DNA of 20,284 nt, from the NCBI GenBank assembly GCA_001784735.1, contig MFSB01000036.1, positions 1 through 20,284 on the forward strand. Reading direction: 5' to 3'. The notes below the pieces were generated by a model. That model worked only from the letters and a program-made list of their open reading frames with translations. It was not told the DNA's origin and searched no databases. The stretch's first letter is position 1. Each line of letters starts with the position of its first letter. The DNA is from Candidatus Moranbacteria bacterium RIFCSPLOWO2_12_FULL_48_12 (lineage in GTDB: Bacteria; Patescibacteriota; Minisyncoccia; Moranbacterales; UBA1568). A program made the position numbers and the translations under genes. Shown piece after piece: positions 1 to 7,452 of the stretch.

Positions 1-3000
1 CCGACCTCGCCGTGGGAGCCTTTGGTTACAGCTCTTTCACTGGCCGCGCCTACATCTTCTACAATGACGGCTCCATTCCGACCACGGCTGCGACCGCTGA
101 TATCATCATCACTGGTGCCAGCACCTTCGATGATTTCGGACGGGCCATAACGGCAGGCGATTTTAATAGTGACGGTACCATCGATATAGCCGTCTCTGCT
201 CCTCAGGATTCAACTGGTAAGGTTAATATTTTCTACAATGACGGCTCCATTCCAACTGCCGCCGGCAGTGCCGACGTGATCATTGCGGGCATTTTTGGTT
301 CCGATCTTGGCCTGAACCTGACAGCCGGAGATCTGAATATGGATGGTCGCACCGATCTTGTCATTGCGGATGAATCGTATTCTTCTTCTACTGGCCGGGT
401 CTATATTCTCTATAATGACGGCGCCTACCCTGCAGATGTCTCTACCGCCGATGTCACCCTGACCGGCGGGGCGGCATTTGACTATTTCGGTTCCTCCATC
501 GCTTCAGGCGACTTCAACGCCGACGGCAAAACCGACCTGGCCGTGGGAGCCTATGGCTACGCCTCCTTTAACCTCACAGGCCGTGCCTATATCTTCTACA
601 ATGACGGCGCTTATCCAGCGGGTGCTGCTACCGCCGATGTCACTTTGACTGGCGAAACGACGAGTAATTACTTCGGCTACGCCCTCGCTTCAGGAGATTT
701 CAATAATGATGGGAAAGCCGATCTTGCCGTAGGAGCTTATGGCTATAGCACTTCCACTGGCCGGGTGTATATCTATCAAGGCCAGGGGAATTATGCCTGG
801 ACGGTGCAGGCGCTCCCTCCCAGCGCTTCGGTGCGTTCCAATCTGCAGGGCGCTGGCCAAGAAATGCAGATTACGGGTCAAGTCGCCAATGGCTTGTTCG
901 GCATTTCTCTCGTTTCTGGTGACTTCAACGCCGACGGCAAAACCGATTTGGCCATAGGTGCCACTAACTATAGCCCCTCCACCGGCCGCGCTTACATCTT
1001 CTACAATGATGGTTCCTATACCACCACAGCTTCCAGTGCCGATGTTATTATCACCGGCGAAACGACAAGTAGCATTTTTGGTGTATCACTCACCGCCGGT
1101 GATTTCAACACCGATGGCAAGACCGACCTCGCTGTAGGAGCCAACCAGTACAGCTCCCAGACCGGTCGTGTTTACCTTTTCTACAATGATGGCTCTTACC
1201 CTGCCAGTGCCGCTGCTGCCGATGTCATTCTGACTGGTGAAGTCACAGGTAGCTATTTTGGTTCCTCTCTTGTCTCCGGCGATTTCAATGCCGATGGCAA
1301 AACCGACCTGGCCGTGGGAGCCTATGGTTACACCTCCCAGACCGGCCGTGTTTACCTTTTCTACAATGATGGTGCCTACCCTGCGGGGGCTAGTACCGCT
1401 GATGTCACTCTGACGGGCGGAGCAATGTTTGACTTCTTCGGCTATTCTCTTGCTTCAGGTGATTTCAATGCCGATGGAAAAACTGACCTGACCGTGGGAG
1501 CCTATGCTTACACCTCCTTTAACTTCACTGGCCGCGCCTATATCTTCTACAACGACGGTTCCTACCCGGCGGGCGCCTCGACTGCTGATGTTATCCTGAC
1601 TGGCGAAGCGACGAATAGCGTTTTTGGTGTATCCCTCACTGCCGGTGATTTCAACGCCGACGGTAAGACCGATCTGGCTGTGGGAGCTACTGGCTACTCT
1701 ACCACCGGCCGCGCCTATATCTTCTACAACGACGGCTCTTACCCTGCCGGTGCTGCGACTGCCGATGTTACTCTGACGGGCGAAACGGGTAGCGGTTTCG
1801 GTGGCCTCGCCTCTGGTGATTTCAATGCCGATGGCAAAACCGACCTTGCCGTGGGTGCCTCTAGTTACTCTACCAACACCGGCCGTGTCTATATATTCTA
1901 CAATGACGGCTCGTATCCAGCCGGTGCCTCGACTGCTGATCTTACTTTGACAGGAGAAACAACCAGTAATTATTTTGGCTCTCTTCTTGCCTCCGGCGAT
2001 TTCAATAACGATGGGAAAGCTGATCTGGCCGTAGGAGCCTATGGCAATGCCGGCAGTCGGGGCAAAGTGTATATGTATACGTTCAATGATCCGGTCATCA
2101 CCGGCGAAACAACAAACAACTACTTCGGCTATGCCCTCACCTCCGGCGATTTCAACGCCGATGGTAAAACCGATCTCGCCGTGGGAGCCTATGGCTATAG
2201 TACTTCCGCCGGCCGCACCTATATATTCTACAACGACGGCTCCTATCCCGCTGGTGCTGCTTCTGCCGATGTTACTCTGACTGGCGAAACGACGAGTAAC
2301 TACTTCGGCTTCTCTCTCGTTTCCGGTGATTTCAACGCCGATGGCAAAACCGACCTGGCTGTGGGAGCCTTTGAATATTCTTCCTCCACTGGCCGCGCCT
2401 ACATCTTTTACAACGGTTCCATCATCACCGAAAATGCTTCTGGCGCCGATGTCATCATTACGGGCGGAACGACGAATAATTATTTTGGCCGCTCCCTGGC
2501 TGCCGGTGACTTCAACGCCGATGGCCGAATGGATCTTGCAGTAGGTGCTTATCGCTATTCCTCCTTCACCGGCCGCGCCTATATCTTCTACAACGACGGC
2601 AGTATCCCGACGACCGCCGCTACGGCTGATGTCATCATCACCGGTCTAGCCAGTAGTCTCTTCGGTGACTCCCTCGCCTCCGGTGACTTCAACGCCGATG
2701 GCACTACTGACCTCGTTGTGACAAGTTCTCTCGGCAATGCCTATCTCTTCTACAATGACGGTTCTATCCCCACAACCGCTGCCACGGCCGATGTCATCAT
2801 CACTAGTGCTGGCTCCGTCCTGGCCGCCGGTGACTTCAACGCCGATGGCACTACCGATCTGGCTATAGGTAATTACAGTGTTGCCGCCTACCTCTTCTAC
2901 AACGACGGTTCCATCCCTACCACAGCCGCTACGGCCGATGTGATTATCACGGGGGAAGCCAGTAGTTTCTTTGGCTCCTCCCTCGCTTCCGGCGACTACA

Positions 3001-3341
3001 ACGCCGATGGCCGTACTGATCTAGCCGTGGGCGCTTACGGTTATTCTACCAATACCGGCCGCGTCCATATCTTCTATAATGACGGCTCCATTCCTACCAC
3101 AGCCGCCACGGCCGATGTGATTATTACTGGCCAAACGACGAGTAATAGTTTTGGCATCTCCATCACCTCCGGCGATTTCAACTCCGATGGCAAGACTGAT
3201 TTGGCCGTGGGAGCCTATGGCTATTCTTCTTATGCTGGTCGCGCCTACATCTTCATCACCGAAGTCAAGCTCGCTGGAAGCTTTGATACACAGCGCCTCA
3301 AAGGCACTACCAAATACAAAGGCACCGTCAAATTCAAATAG
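1..3341 (+). CDS. Giant FG-GAP repeat (integrin-alpha-like beta-propeller) surface protein, 5'-truncated
   Basis: The gene enters the window already open (first complete codon at 3, reading DLAVGAFGYSS); the real start lies outside, so the GTG at 12 is not the start. About 1,110 residues remain, made of tandem units of roughly 55-65 residues: an FG-GAP motif (for example SNYFGYALASG), a calcium-loop motif of the form GDFNADGKTDLAVGA, then GRAYIFYNDG. I count 18 loops of the D-x-[NY]-x-DG-x-x-D type, the ligand set of FG-GAP/integrin-alpha blades. Unit 4 is longer and more divergent around 770-860. The last ~30 residues (after AYIFITEV) are basic and leave the repeat pattern, so this is the true C-terminus. 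No membrane segment or sorting motif is visible in this part. The family is typically secreted and involved in adhesion or cell-surface contact. Repeat units are nearly identical, implying recent expansion or gene conversion. The family call is firm; the exact role is unknown. Confidence 0.93.
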   Translation, partial: DLAVGAFGYSSFTGRAYIFYNDGSIPTTAATADIIITGASTFDDFGRAITAGDFNSDGTIDIAVSAPQDSTGKVNIFYNDGSIPTAAGSADVIIAGIFGSDLGLNLTAGDLNMDGRTDLVIADESYSSSTGRVYILYNDGAYPADVSTADVTLTGGAAFDYFGSSIASGDFNADGKTDLAVGAYGYASFNLTGRAYIFYNDGAYPAGAATADVTLTGETTSNYFGYALASGDFNNDGKADLAVGAYGYSTSTGRVYIYQGQGNYAWTVQALPPSASVRSNLQGAGQEMQITGQVANGLFGISLVSGDFNADGKTDLAIGATNYSPSTGRAYIFYNDGSYTTTASSADVIITGETTSSIFGVSLTAGDFNTDGKTDLAVGANQYSSQTGRVYLFYNDGSYPASAAAADVILTGEVTGSYFGSSLVSGDFNADGKTDLAVGAYGYTSQTGRVYLFYNDGAYPAGASTADVTLTGGAMFDFFGYSLASGDFNADGKTDLTVGAYAYTSFNFTGRAYIFYNDGSYPAGASTADVILTGEATNSVFGVSLTAGDFNADGKTDLAVGATGYSTTGRAYIFYNDGSYPAGAATADVTLTGETGSGFGGLASGDFNADGKTDLAVGASSYSTNTGRVYIFYNDGSYPAGASTADLTLTGETTSNYFGSLLASGDFNNDGKADLAVGAYGNAGSRGKVYMYTFNDPVITGETTNNYFGYALTSGDFNADGKTDLAVGAYGYSTSAGRTYIFYNDGSYPAGAASADVTLTGETTSNYFGFSLVSGDFNADGKTDLAVGAFEYSSSTGRAYIFYNGSIITENASGADVIITGGTTNNYFGRSLAAGDFNADGRMDLAVGAYRYSSFTGRAYIFYNDGSIPTTAATADVIITGLASSLFGDSLASGDFNADGTTDLVVTSSLGNAYLFYNDGSIPTTAATADVIITSAGSVLAAGDFNADGTTDLAIGNYSVAAYLFYNDGSIPTTAATADVIITGEASSFFGSSLASGDYNADGRTDLAVGAYGYSTNTGRVHIFYNDGSIPTTAATADVIITGQTTSNSFGISITSGDFNSDGKTDLAVGAYGYSSYAGRAYIFITEVKLAGSFDTQRLKGTTKYKGTVKFK

Positions 3342-3361
3342 CCCTTTAACCACGCAAAAAA

Positions 3362-3380
3362 ACAGCGGTCGAACCGCTGT
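3362..3380 (+). repeat. REP-like palindrome A1 upstream of the transposase
   Basis: ACAGCGGTCGAACCGCTGT: a perfect 8-bp stem (ACAGCGGT/ACCGCTGT) with a 3-nt CGA loop, 16 bp upstream of the transposase ATG. It is the exact reverse complement of copy A2. Confidence 0.85.
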
Positions 3381-3396
3381 GAACTTGTTGAAGAAT

Positions 3397-4053
3397 ATGA
3401 CGAGAAAGGTTCCGTTAGCCACCGAAGAGATATATCACGTATACAATCGTGGCGTGGATAAGCGCGCCATATTTATGAACCGTTCTGATGTGGAGCGTTT
3501 TTTACAAAGTATGCTTGCCTTCAATTCACGACAACCGATCGGGAGCCTCCGCCAACTCAAAGAAAACCGCGGAAAAAACAGCGGTTCGACCGCTGTGAAT
3601 AATGATCCGCTCGTTGAAATCATCTGTTATTGTCTGAATCCGAATCATTTTCATTTAATTCTTCGGCAAGTGGCTGATGGCGGTATCAGCGAATATATGA
3701 AAAGGCTTTCTGGAGGATATACCTGGTATTTTAATAAGAAGCATAAAAGAAGCGGAAGTTTATTTCAAGGGAAATTCAAATCAAGTTTTGTCGGGAATAA
3801 TGAATATTTATTGCATGTGAGCGTCTACGTCAATCTTAATTTTCGTGTGCATCGCTACAGCGGTCGGACCGCTGAGCTGGTGCGTTCAAGCTGGAATGAG
3901 TATAGAGGAGGCGCCAGAGAAGAATTTTGCCAAAAAGAGATCATCCTTGGTCAATTCCGAAACGTGCAAGAATATGAACATTTTGCCGAGCAATCTCTCA
4001 AGGGGATGGTCGAAAGGAAACAGTTGGCAAAAGATTTGTTTGAGGAAAGCTAG
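3397..4053 (+). CDS. REP-associated tyrosine transposase (RAYT, Y1_Tnp family)
   Basis: The 218-aa product has the landmarks of IS200/IS605-like Y1 transposases of the REP-associated branch: N-terminal YHVYNRGVDKR (residues 13-23), the metal-binding HuH motif as HFH in CLNPNHFHLIL (84-86), the helix GGYTWYFNKKHKRSGSLFQG (106-125), whose Y108 or Y111 is the candidate nucleophile, and YVNLNFRVHR (144-153) matching the family's YxHLNP region. Such proteins nick single-stranded REP hairpins. I chose ATG 3397 because the MTRKVPLATEEIYHVYNRG start fits the family; the longer upstream reading runs through the FG-GAP gene in another frame. Five REP-like palindromes lie at 3362-4144, two of them inside this gene and translated as NSGSTAV (61-67) and SGRTAE (155-160), both probably in surface loops. 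The frame is intact, so the enzyme may be active. There are no tnpB or IS ends, as usual for RAYTs. Confidence 0.93.
   Translation: MTRKVPLATEEIYHVYNRGVDKRAIFMNRSDVERFLQSMLAFNSRQPIGSLRQLKENRGKNSGSTAVNNDPLVEIICYCLNPNHFHLILRQVADGGISEYMKRLSGGYTWYFNKKHKRSGSLFQGKFKSSFVGNNEYLLHVSVYVNLNFRVHRYSGRTAELVRSSWNEYRGGAREEFCQKEIILGQFRNVQEYEHFAEQSLKGMVERKQLAKDLFEES
3578..3596 (-). repeat. REP-like palindrome A2 inside the transposase coding region
   Basis: ACAGCGGTTCGACCGCTGT: a perfect 8-bp stem with TCG loop, exact reverse complement of A1, read through in frame as NSGSTAV within the transposase. Confidence 0.85.
3857..3875 (+). repeat. REP-like palindrome A3 inside the transposase coding region
   Basis: ACAGCGGTCGGACCGCTGA: 7-bp stem CAGCGGT/ACCGCTG with CGG loop; same orientation as A1 with minor changes. 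Read in frame as SGRTAE. Confidence 0.8.
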
Positions 4054-4057
4054 AGAA

Positions 4058-4082
4058 CTTACAGCGGCCGGATCACTGTAAG
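4058..4082 (+). repeat. REP-like palindrome A4 just downstream of the transposase
   Basis: A degenerate copy with outer arms CTTACAG/CTGTAAG and an inner GG pairing with TC around a CCGGA loop; it begins 5 bp after the transposase stop codon. Confidence 0.7.
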
Positions 4083-4127
4083 CTAATATTACCTTTAAAA
4101 AAGCATAAATTAGATTTTATGGTTCTA

Positions 4128-4144
4128 CAGTGGTCCGGTTACTG
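4128..4144 (+). repeat. REP-like palindrome A5, degenerate
   Basis: CAGTGGTCCGGTTACTG: an imperfect stem, similar to A4 in its CCGG centre and to the family in the CAG...CTG ends. It sits between the transposase and the terminator at 4165. Confidence 0.55.
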
Positions 4145-4164
4145 CAACAAATCCAAGTTTCATT

Positions 4165-4193
4165 AAAAAACCGAGGAATGGCTCCTCGGTTTT
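4165..4193. terminator. Bidirectional intrinsic terminator between convergent genes
   Basis: A 7-bp stem CCGAGGA/TCCTCGG with ATGGC loop, flanked by six A on the left and four T on the right. On the minus strand it ends in a TTTTTT tract right after the stop of the Cys-rich envelope gene; on the plus strand it can end the transposase transcript with a shorter T tract. Confidence 0.85.
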
Positions 4194-4214
4194 CGAATTC
4201 TTAATACCTCTCTT

Positions 4215-5654
4215 TTACGGCGCCACTTCTTTCCAGTTGTAGTCACCGCAGGCACTTGTATTGCAGTCTTGAGTGTCTATATAAGGCAGGCAAGAAGTAT
4301 TGGTGCAGGAACGCGTCTGCGTGCCGCCGCCGCAAGCAACCGAGCAGTTAGACCACGAGCCGCAAGACTGAGAACAAGAAACATTCACTTGCACCGAGTC
4401 AGAGTTTCCGTTTCCGAGGCTGTTGAGGCAAGTGAGCGTGTGATTCGAGGTGACATTCGCTATGACGGATTCTTCTCCGGTGGGAACAGATTTCGATCCG
4501 GAAAAGCCGTCGCTGGAAGAGGCGGTGCAGGAGGCGGCATTGGCGGTTGTCCAAGAGATGTTCTTTGTAGCGCCTTGGGTGAGATTGAGAGGCCCATTCG
4601 AGCCGTTTATTTTTAGATCGACGGTGGGGATAGGTACGGTCACATTCACTGCCGCTTGCTTTACTCCGGAGGAAACGCTCGTGCTGTTCCAACACTCCAT
4701 AAAATAGGTGGTGGTGGTTGCGGGTGAAACCACTTGATTTCCGCCCGTAGGAGTTTTCCAGCCATCGATACCGCCCCCCCAGGCCCAGCAGGAGGCGGCA
4801 TTGGTCGGTGTCCAGGTCAGAGTGGATGAGTTGCCGGAAACGATGGTGACAGGATTGGCAGAGAAGGCGAGGGTGGGGGCGGGGCAAGCGCTATTCGGTG
4901 GCGTTGAGGCGCTGCAGGTACCGGCGCAATTGTATGTTCCGGAATTGGTCTGACCGCAGGCGTTGGCAGCGGATGAACAGCCTACGCCAAGCCACGGAGG
5001 ATTAGCAGGAGTCGAGCCTGTTGCCCCGCTGCAAGAGCCGTTACACTGGATAGAACCGGCGCCTCCCGGGCTTGTTTGACCGCAGGCATTGGGTGATGAA
5101 GTTGCTCCGGTACAGGCATTACCATAACCGGGAGGATTGGCCGGCGGAGTGGAGGAACAGGAGCCGTTGCATTGGATAGAGCCGTTCGACTGTGTCTGAC
5201 CGCAGGCATTGGCGGATGAGGTGCAGGCTTGGCCTTGATTTGGAACGCAGCAGTTGACTACTTCATATGCAGTGCAATAACAACCATTTTTATCACAGCT
5301 GCTTTGTATACAATGCCCAGGATTCGACTCACACGAGGCGGGAAGTATTTCACCGCCGAGGGAACCGCTTGGCGAAAGTGATGAAAATCCTACCTCAGGC
5401 GAGGAGCTTGATTCGGGGGTACGGAATTGTTGGTAAAAGAAGAGAGAAGTGGCGGAAGCTATAACGAGAAAAAACAATCCAGCAACAAAGGCATACCTTT
5501 TGGCGTTTTTTCTGTTTACGAGCGAAGAAAAAAAATGGGCAAAAGAAAATTTGCGTTTCCAATAAATAGACAAGAGTCGGATCTTTTTCTTTACGGACAC
5601 AAAAAACATCCAGAACGGATCTTTTCCTCTAGCTGTTTTTATATTTCTTTTCAT
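4215..5654 (-). CDS. Membrane-anchored Cys-rich protein with Ig-like and thrombospondin type-1 domains
   Basis: 479 aa. A basic, aromatic N-terminal segment (1-53) precedes one membrane helix at about 55-74 (AFVAGLFFLVIASATSLFF), then a Ser/Pro linker. Next come three related Cys modules (about 144-175, 181-220, 226-257), each with a Cys then NACGQT...CxGxCS and a Pro/Asn-rich end. Two Ig-like/PKD-like domains follow (260-340, starting PTLAFSANPVTIVSG; 343-426), both with the SWTTANAASC / TWTPTNAASC pattern common in Parcubacteria surface proteins. The end is a TSP1-like module (427-469): CGSWSNCSVACGGGTQTRSC with W, CS, CGGG and RxC in the expected order. Many Cys point to disulphides outside the membrane. 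It starts 51 bp after the 108-aa gene upstream on the same strand, so the two probably form an operon, and ends at the terminator at 4165-4193. No strong Shine-Dalgarno. Probable role: cell-surface contact; no enzymatic motif seen. Confidence 0.88.
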   Translation of the reverse strand: MKRNIKTARGKDPFWMFFVSVKKKIRLLSIYWKRKFSFAHFFSSLVNRKNAKRYAFVAGLFFLVIASATSLFFYQQFRTPESSSSPEVGFSSLSPSGSLGGEILPASCESNPGHCIQSSCDKNGCYCTAYEVVNCCVPNQGQACTSSANACGQTQSNGSIQCNGSCSSTPPANPPGYGNACTGATSSPNACGQTSPGGAGSIQCNGSCSGATGSTPANPPWLGVGCSSAANACGQTNSGTYNCAGTCSASTPPNSACPAPTLAFSANPVTIVSGNSSTLTWTPTNAASCWAWGGGIDGWKTPTGGNQVVSPATTTTYFMECWNSTSVSSGVKQAAVNVTVPIPTVDLKINGSNGPLNLTQGATKNISWTTANAASCTASSSDGFSGSKSVPTGEESVIANVTSNHTLTCLNSLGNGNSDSVQVNVSCSQSCGSWSNCSVACGGGTQTRSCTNTSCLPYIDTQDCNTSACGDYNWKEVAP

Positions 5655-5705
5655 TCAAATGTTTTCTTATCCCCTCAACTACTTCTTGGCGTCAGCGGGA
5701 TGAAA

Positions 5706-6032
5706 TTAAGGAGCGGTTTGAGCGTTGCTAGCCTCCAGCTGTTTTCTCGCTTCCTCGGGAGTAATGGTTCCTGCATCAAGCTGAGCCTTTAAATCTTTGA
5801 TTATCTTAGGAGCATCTTCACTAATGGGAAACTGGGGTGAAGATGGAGAGGCAGGAGACCCCTGAGGAGTCTCTGTCTGAGATTGGCTTGTCGGAGTGGG
5901 AACCACGATAGTTTCAATTTTCTTGCCGAGCAAGCCTCTCTGTGTCAAGATGACAAGAACCAATACCGCCAGCAGGGCGACAAATAATATCAGCAAAGCG
6001 ACTTTCAACGGTCGCGAGAATTGTTCAAACAT
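5706..6032 (-). CDS. Small membrane protein with C-terminal SHOCT-like helix
   Basis: 108 aa. One hydrophobic helix at about 10-30 (VALLILFVALLAVLVLVIL) follows a short N-terminus; then a basic patch, a Pro/Thr/Ser/Gln-rich linker (45-70) and an amphipathic end LKAQLDAGTITPEEARKQLE that resembles the SHOCT motif (Leu-rich helix, AGxIT, EE). SHOCT segments occur at protein C-termini and are thought to mediate oligomerisation or interaction; this is by resemblance only. It is the first gene of a likely two-gene minus-strand unit with the Cys-rich TSP1 protein. Its ATG lies 11 bp after a strong hairpin (6043-6073). Not recognised as a named family. Confidence 0.72.
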   Translation of the reverse strand: MFEQFSRPLKVALLILFVALLAVLVLVILTQRGLLGKKIETIVVPTPTSQSQTETPQGSPASPSSPQFPISEDAPKIIKDLKAQLDAGTITPEEARKQLEASNAQTAP

Positions 6033-6042
6033 ATTTTTGTTT

Positions 6043-6073
6043 ACCCCGTTACCTTCTTTCGAGGTAACCGGGG
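6043..6073 (-). other. Stable hairpin in the 5' leader of the 108-aa gene
   Basis: Arms ACCCCGTTACCT and AGGTAACCGGGGT pair over about 12 bp with one bulged base and a 6-7-nt loop. No T tract follows on either strand, so it is not a standard terminator. On the minus strand it sits between a TATAAT box (6101-6096) and the ATG at 6032, so it would be transcribed in the leader and could affect translation or mRNA stability. Confidence 0.55.
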
Positions 6074-6095
6074 TGTGTTATCAAATTACCCATCC

Positions 6096-6117
6096 ATTAT
6101 ATAATGAAAACTGTCAA
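6096..6117 (-). promoter_or_regulatory. Possible promoter for the minus-strand envelope operon
   Basis: On the minus strand TATAAT (6101-6096) is preceded by TTGACA (6117-6112), but the spacer is only 10 bp, too short for a standard sigma-70 site. The -10 box alone may be used. Position upstream of the 108-aa gene is right; functional status uncertain. Confidence 0.35.
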
Positions 6118-6142
6118 AATAAAAGAGCTTTTCGGAAAGAAT

Positions 6143-6263
6143 GTCAACCCCGCACTAATTCTCGCAAAAGATTTTTGGTAATTACAAGTGTGAGCCGATA
6201 GGCGGCTACGCCTGACATTTTACTGTAGGCAGAGATTCCCCCTGGAATTGGTGCGGGGTCAAC
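6143..6263. repeat. Inverted-repeat element B1 (CCCCGCAC/GTGCGGGG ends)
   Basis: Arm 6143-6161 (GTCAACCCCGCACTAATTC) and arm 6245-6263 (GAATTGGTGCGGGGTCAAC) are inverted repeats matching at 16 of 19 positions. Between them are 83 bp with a small GGCG-GCTA-CGCC hairpin at 6201-6212 and no gene. The arms share the GGGGTCAA ... CCCCGCAC theme with element B2 at 13661-13737. This and the leader hairpin fill the 6033-6282 gap; no coding sequence is visible there. Confidence 0.75.
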
Positions 6264-6282
6264 CCTGTTATATATTTGGTAG

Positions 6283-6309
6283 AAAAAACTCCCGTCTGGC
6301 TGGCGGGAG
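6283..6309 (-). terminator. Intrinsic terminator of the solute-binding protein gene
   Basis: On the minus strand a CTCCCG/CGGGAG stem with a 9-nt loop is followed directly by TTTTTT, 21 bp past the stop codon of the TctC/Bug-type gene. Confidence 0.85.
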
Positions 6310-6329
6310 GTGGGGTGGTTTGGCGGGGG

Positions 6330-7292
6330 TTATTCCGGTTTCAACCCCAATTTTTTGATGAGCGCGCCGTAGCGTATGGATTCTTCCTTTACGAGCTTGC
6401 CGAATTCCATTGGCGAATTCGGAGAGAATTCAAACTCGTATTTTTTCCAGCTTTTTTCCATATCGGGCTCTCGCAGTGCTTTTGTGACTTCGGTGTTCAG
6501 TCGCAGAACGATTGCGGCGGGGGTGTTTTTTGGCACGAAGAGTCCCATCCACGAATCTACGATGTAACCGGGATAAGTTTCCCCGACTGTTGGTACATTC
6601 GGGAATAATGGGTTCCTCTTCTTGCCTGTTACCGCTATGGCTCTCACCCTCCCTTGATCAATAAGGGGTTTCATGACTGCAAGAGAGTTAACGGTCGAGT
6701 CAATACGGCCGGCAATAAGATCAATCAAAGTCGGCCCGGCACCCTTGTAAGGGATATGCGCCATTTTTACTCCAGCCATACTTCCCAACTGCTCGAATGC
6801 CAGATGAAAGGTGCTTCCGACACCAGATGAACCGAACGTTAGGATTCCCGGCCGTTTCTTTGCCAGTGCCACCAGTTCTTTGATCGTCTTGGCCGGAACT
6901 GATGGGTGAACCACCAAAACGGACTCGTATGATGCTACCTTGAGAACGGGTAACAGGTCGTCCAGGCCGTAGGGAACCTTCATAATATACGGCGTGGCAG
7001 TAATAGAACCCGCTGTCAAAATACCCACAACGTAACCATCCGGATCGGACTTGGCTATAAACCCATTCGCGATAGTGCTAATCGCTCCTGGTTTGTTGTC
7101 TATTACTATTTGCCAGCCGCTCTGCGCGCTCAATTTCTGGGAAATCAAGCGAGCCACCAGATCGACGTTTCCTCCCGGCGGAAAACCGACGACCAATCTG
7201 ATCGGTTTATCCGGATAGCCTTGTGCTTGTGCTACCGAGAACCCCAGCGTGAAACAGTAGAAAACAACAGCCAATAGACAAGTGATTTGCAT
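6330..7292 (-). CDS. TctC/Bug-family periplasmic solute-binding protein
   Basis: 320 aa from ATG 7292, chosen because AAGGAGG lies 5 bp upstream (7304-7298 on the minus strand) and the product then begins with a clean signal peptide (MQITCLLAVVFYCFTLGFSVAQAQ, cleavage near AQA/QG). An in-frame ATG at 7334 gives a poorer N-terminus. The mature protein opens with YPDKPIRLVVGFPPGGNVD, the hallmark of tripartite-tricarboxylate-type (Bug) binding proteins, and carries further family segments: FGSSGVGSTFHLAFEQL, IPYKGAGPTLIDLIAGRID, FPNVPTVGETYPGY and SWMGLFVPKNTPAAI. The length is normal. The family captures carboxylates or other small anions in the periplasm of Gram-negative bacteria, above all beta-proteobacteria; no TctA/TctB membrane partner is present here. 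The strong Shine-Dalgarno, a dedicated terminator and its phylogenetic oddity suggest horizontal acquisition (or an assembly artefact). The ligand cannot be predicted. Confidence 0.93.
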   Translation of the reverse strand: MQITCLLAVVFYCFTLGFSVAQAQGYPDKPIRLVVGFPPGGNVDLVARLISQKLSAQSGWQIVIDNKPGAISTIANGFIAKSDPDGYVVGILTAGSITATPYIMKVPYGLDDLLPVLKVASYESVLVVHPSVPAKTIKELVALAKKRPGILTFGSSGVGSTFHLAFEQLGSMAGVKMAHIPYKGAGPTLIDLIAGRIDSTVNSLAVMKPLIDQGRVRAIAVTGKKRNPLFPNVPTVGETYPGYIVDSWMGLFVPKNTPAAIVLRLNTEVTKALREPDMEKSWKKYEFEFSPNSPMEFGKLVKEESIRYGALIKKLGLKPE

Positions 7293-7416
7293 CTGTGCCT
7301 CCTTTTTAGGACATTTCAAATATGGATTTCCCACGAGCTTACACGGGGAGCTTTTTAAGCGCTGTTAAAAAACTAAGTGCAAAATAGCACATCATTGCGC
7401 CGACGTAAAGGTTAAA

Positions 7417-7445
7417 TTGTCATTTATCCCTCTCTTAGCTATACT
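7417..7445 (+). promoter_or_regulatory. Sigma-70-type promoter for the adenylating-enzyme pair
   Basis: TTGTCA (7417-7422), 17-bp spacer, TATACT (7440-7445). Expected transcription start about 7452, directly at the ATG at 7453, which implies a leaderless mRNA. Confidence 0.65.
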
Positions 7446-7452
7446 GTCATGT

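Noticed and set aside
1..3341. Regular repeats read as a CRISPR array or satellite DNA
   Set aside because: The repeats keep one open frame throughout with FG-GAP/calcium-loop protein motifs; differences fall mainly at synonymous or conservative positions.
4269..4616. Plus-strand open frames across the Cys-rich gene (also 5427-5792)
   Set aside because: Low-complexity Arg/Gly-rich translations opposite a well-supported minus-strand gene; no start signal or family.
4399..4887. Alternative minus-strand frame inside the Cys-rich gene
   Set aside because: His/Arg/Ser-rich shadow frame of the same strand; the main frame shows clear Ig-like and TSP1 patterns.
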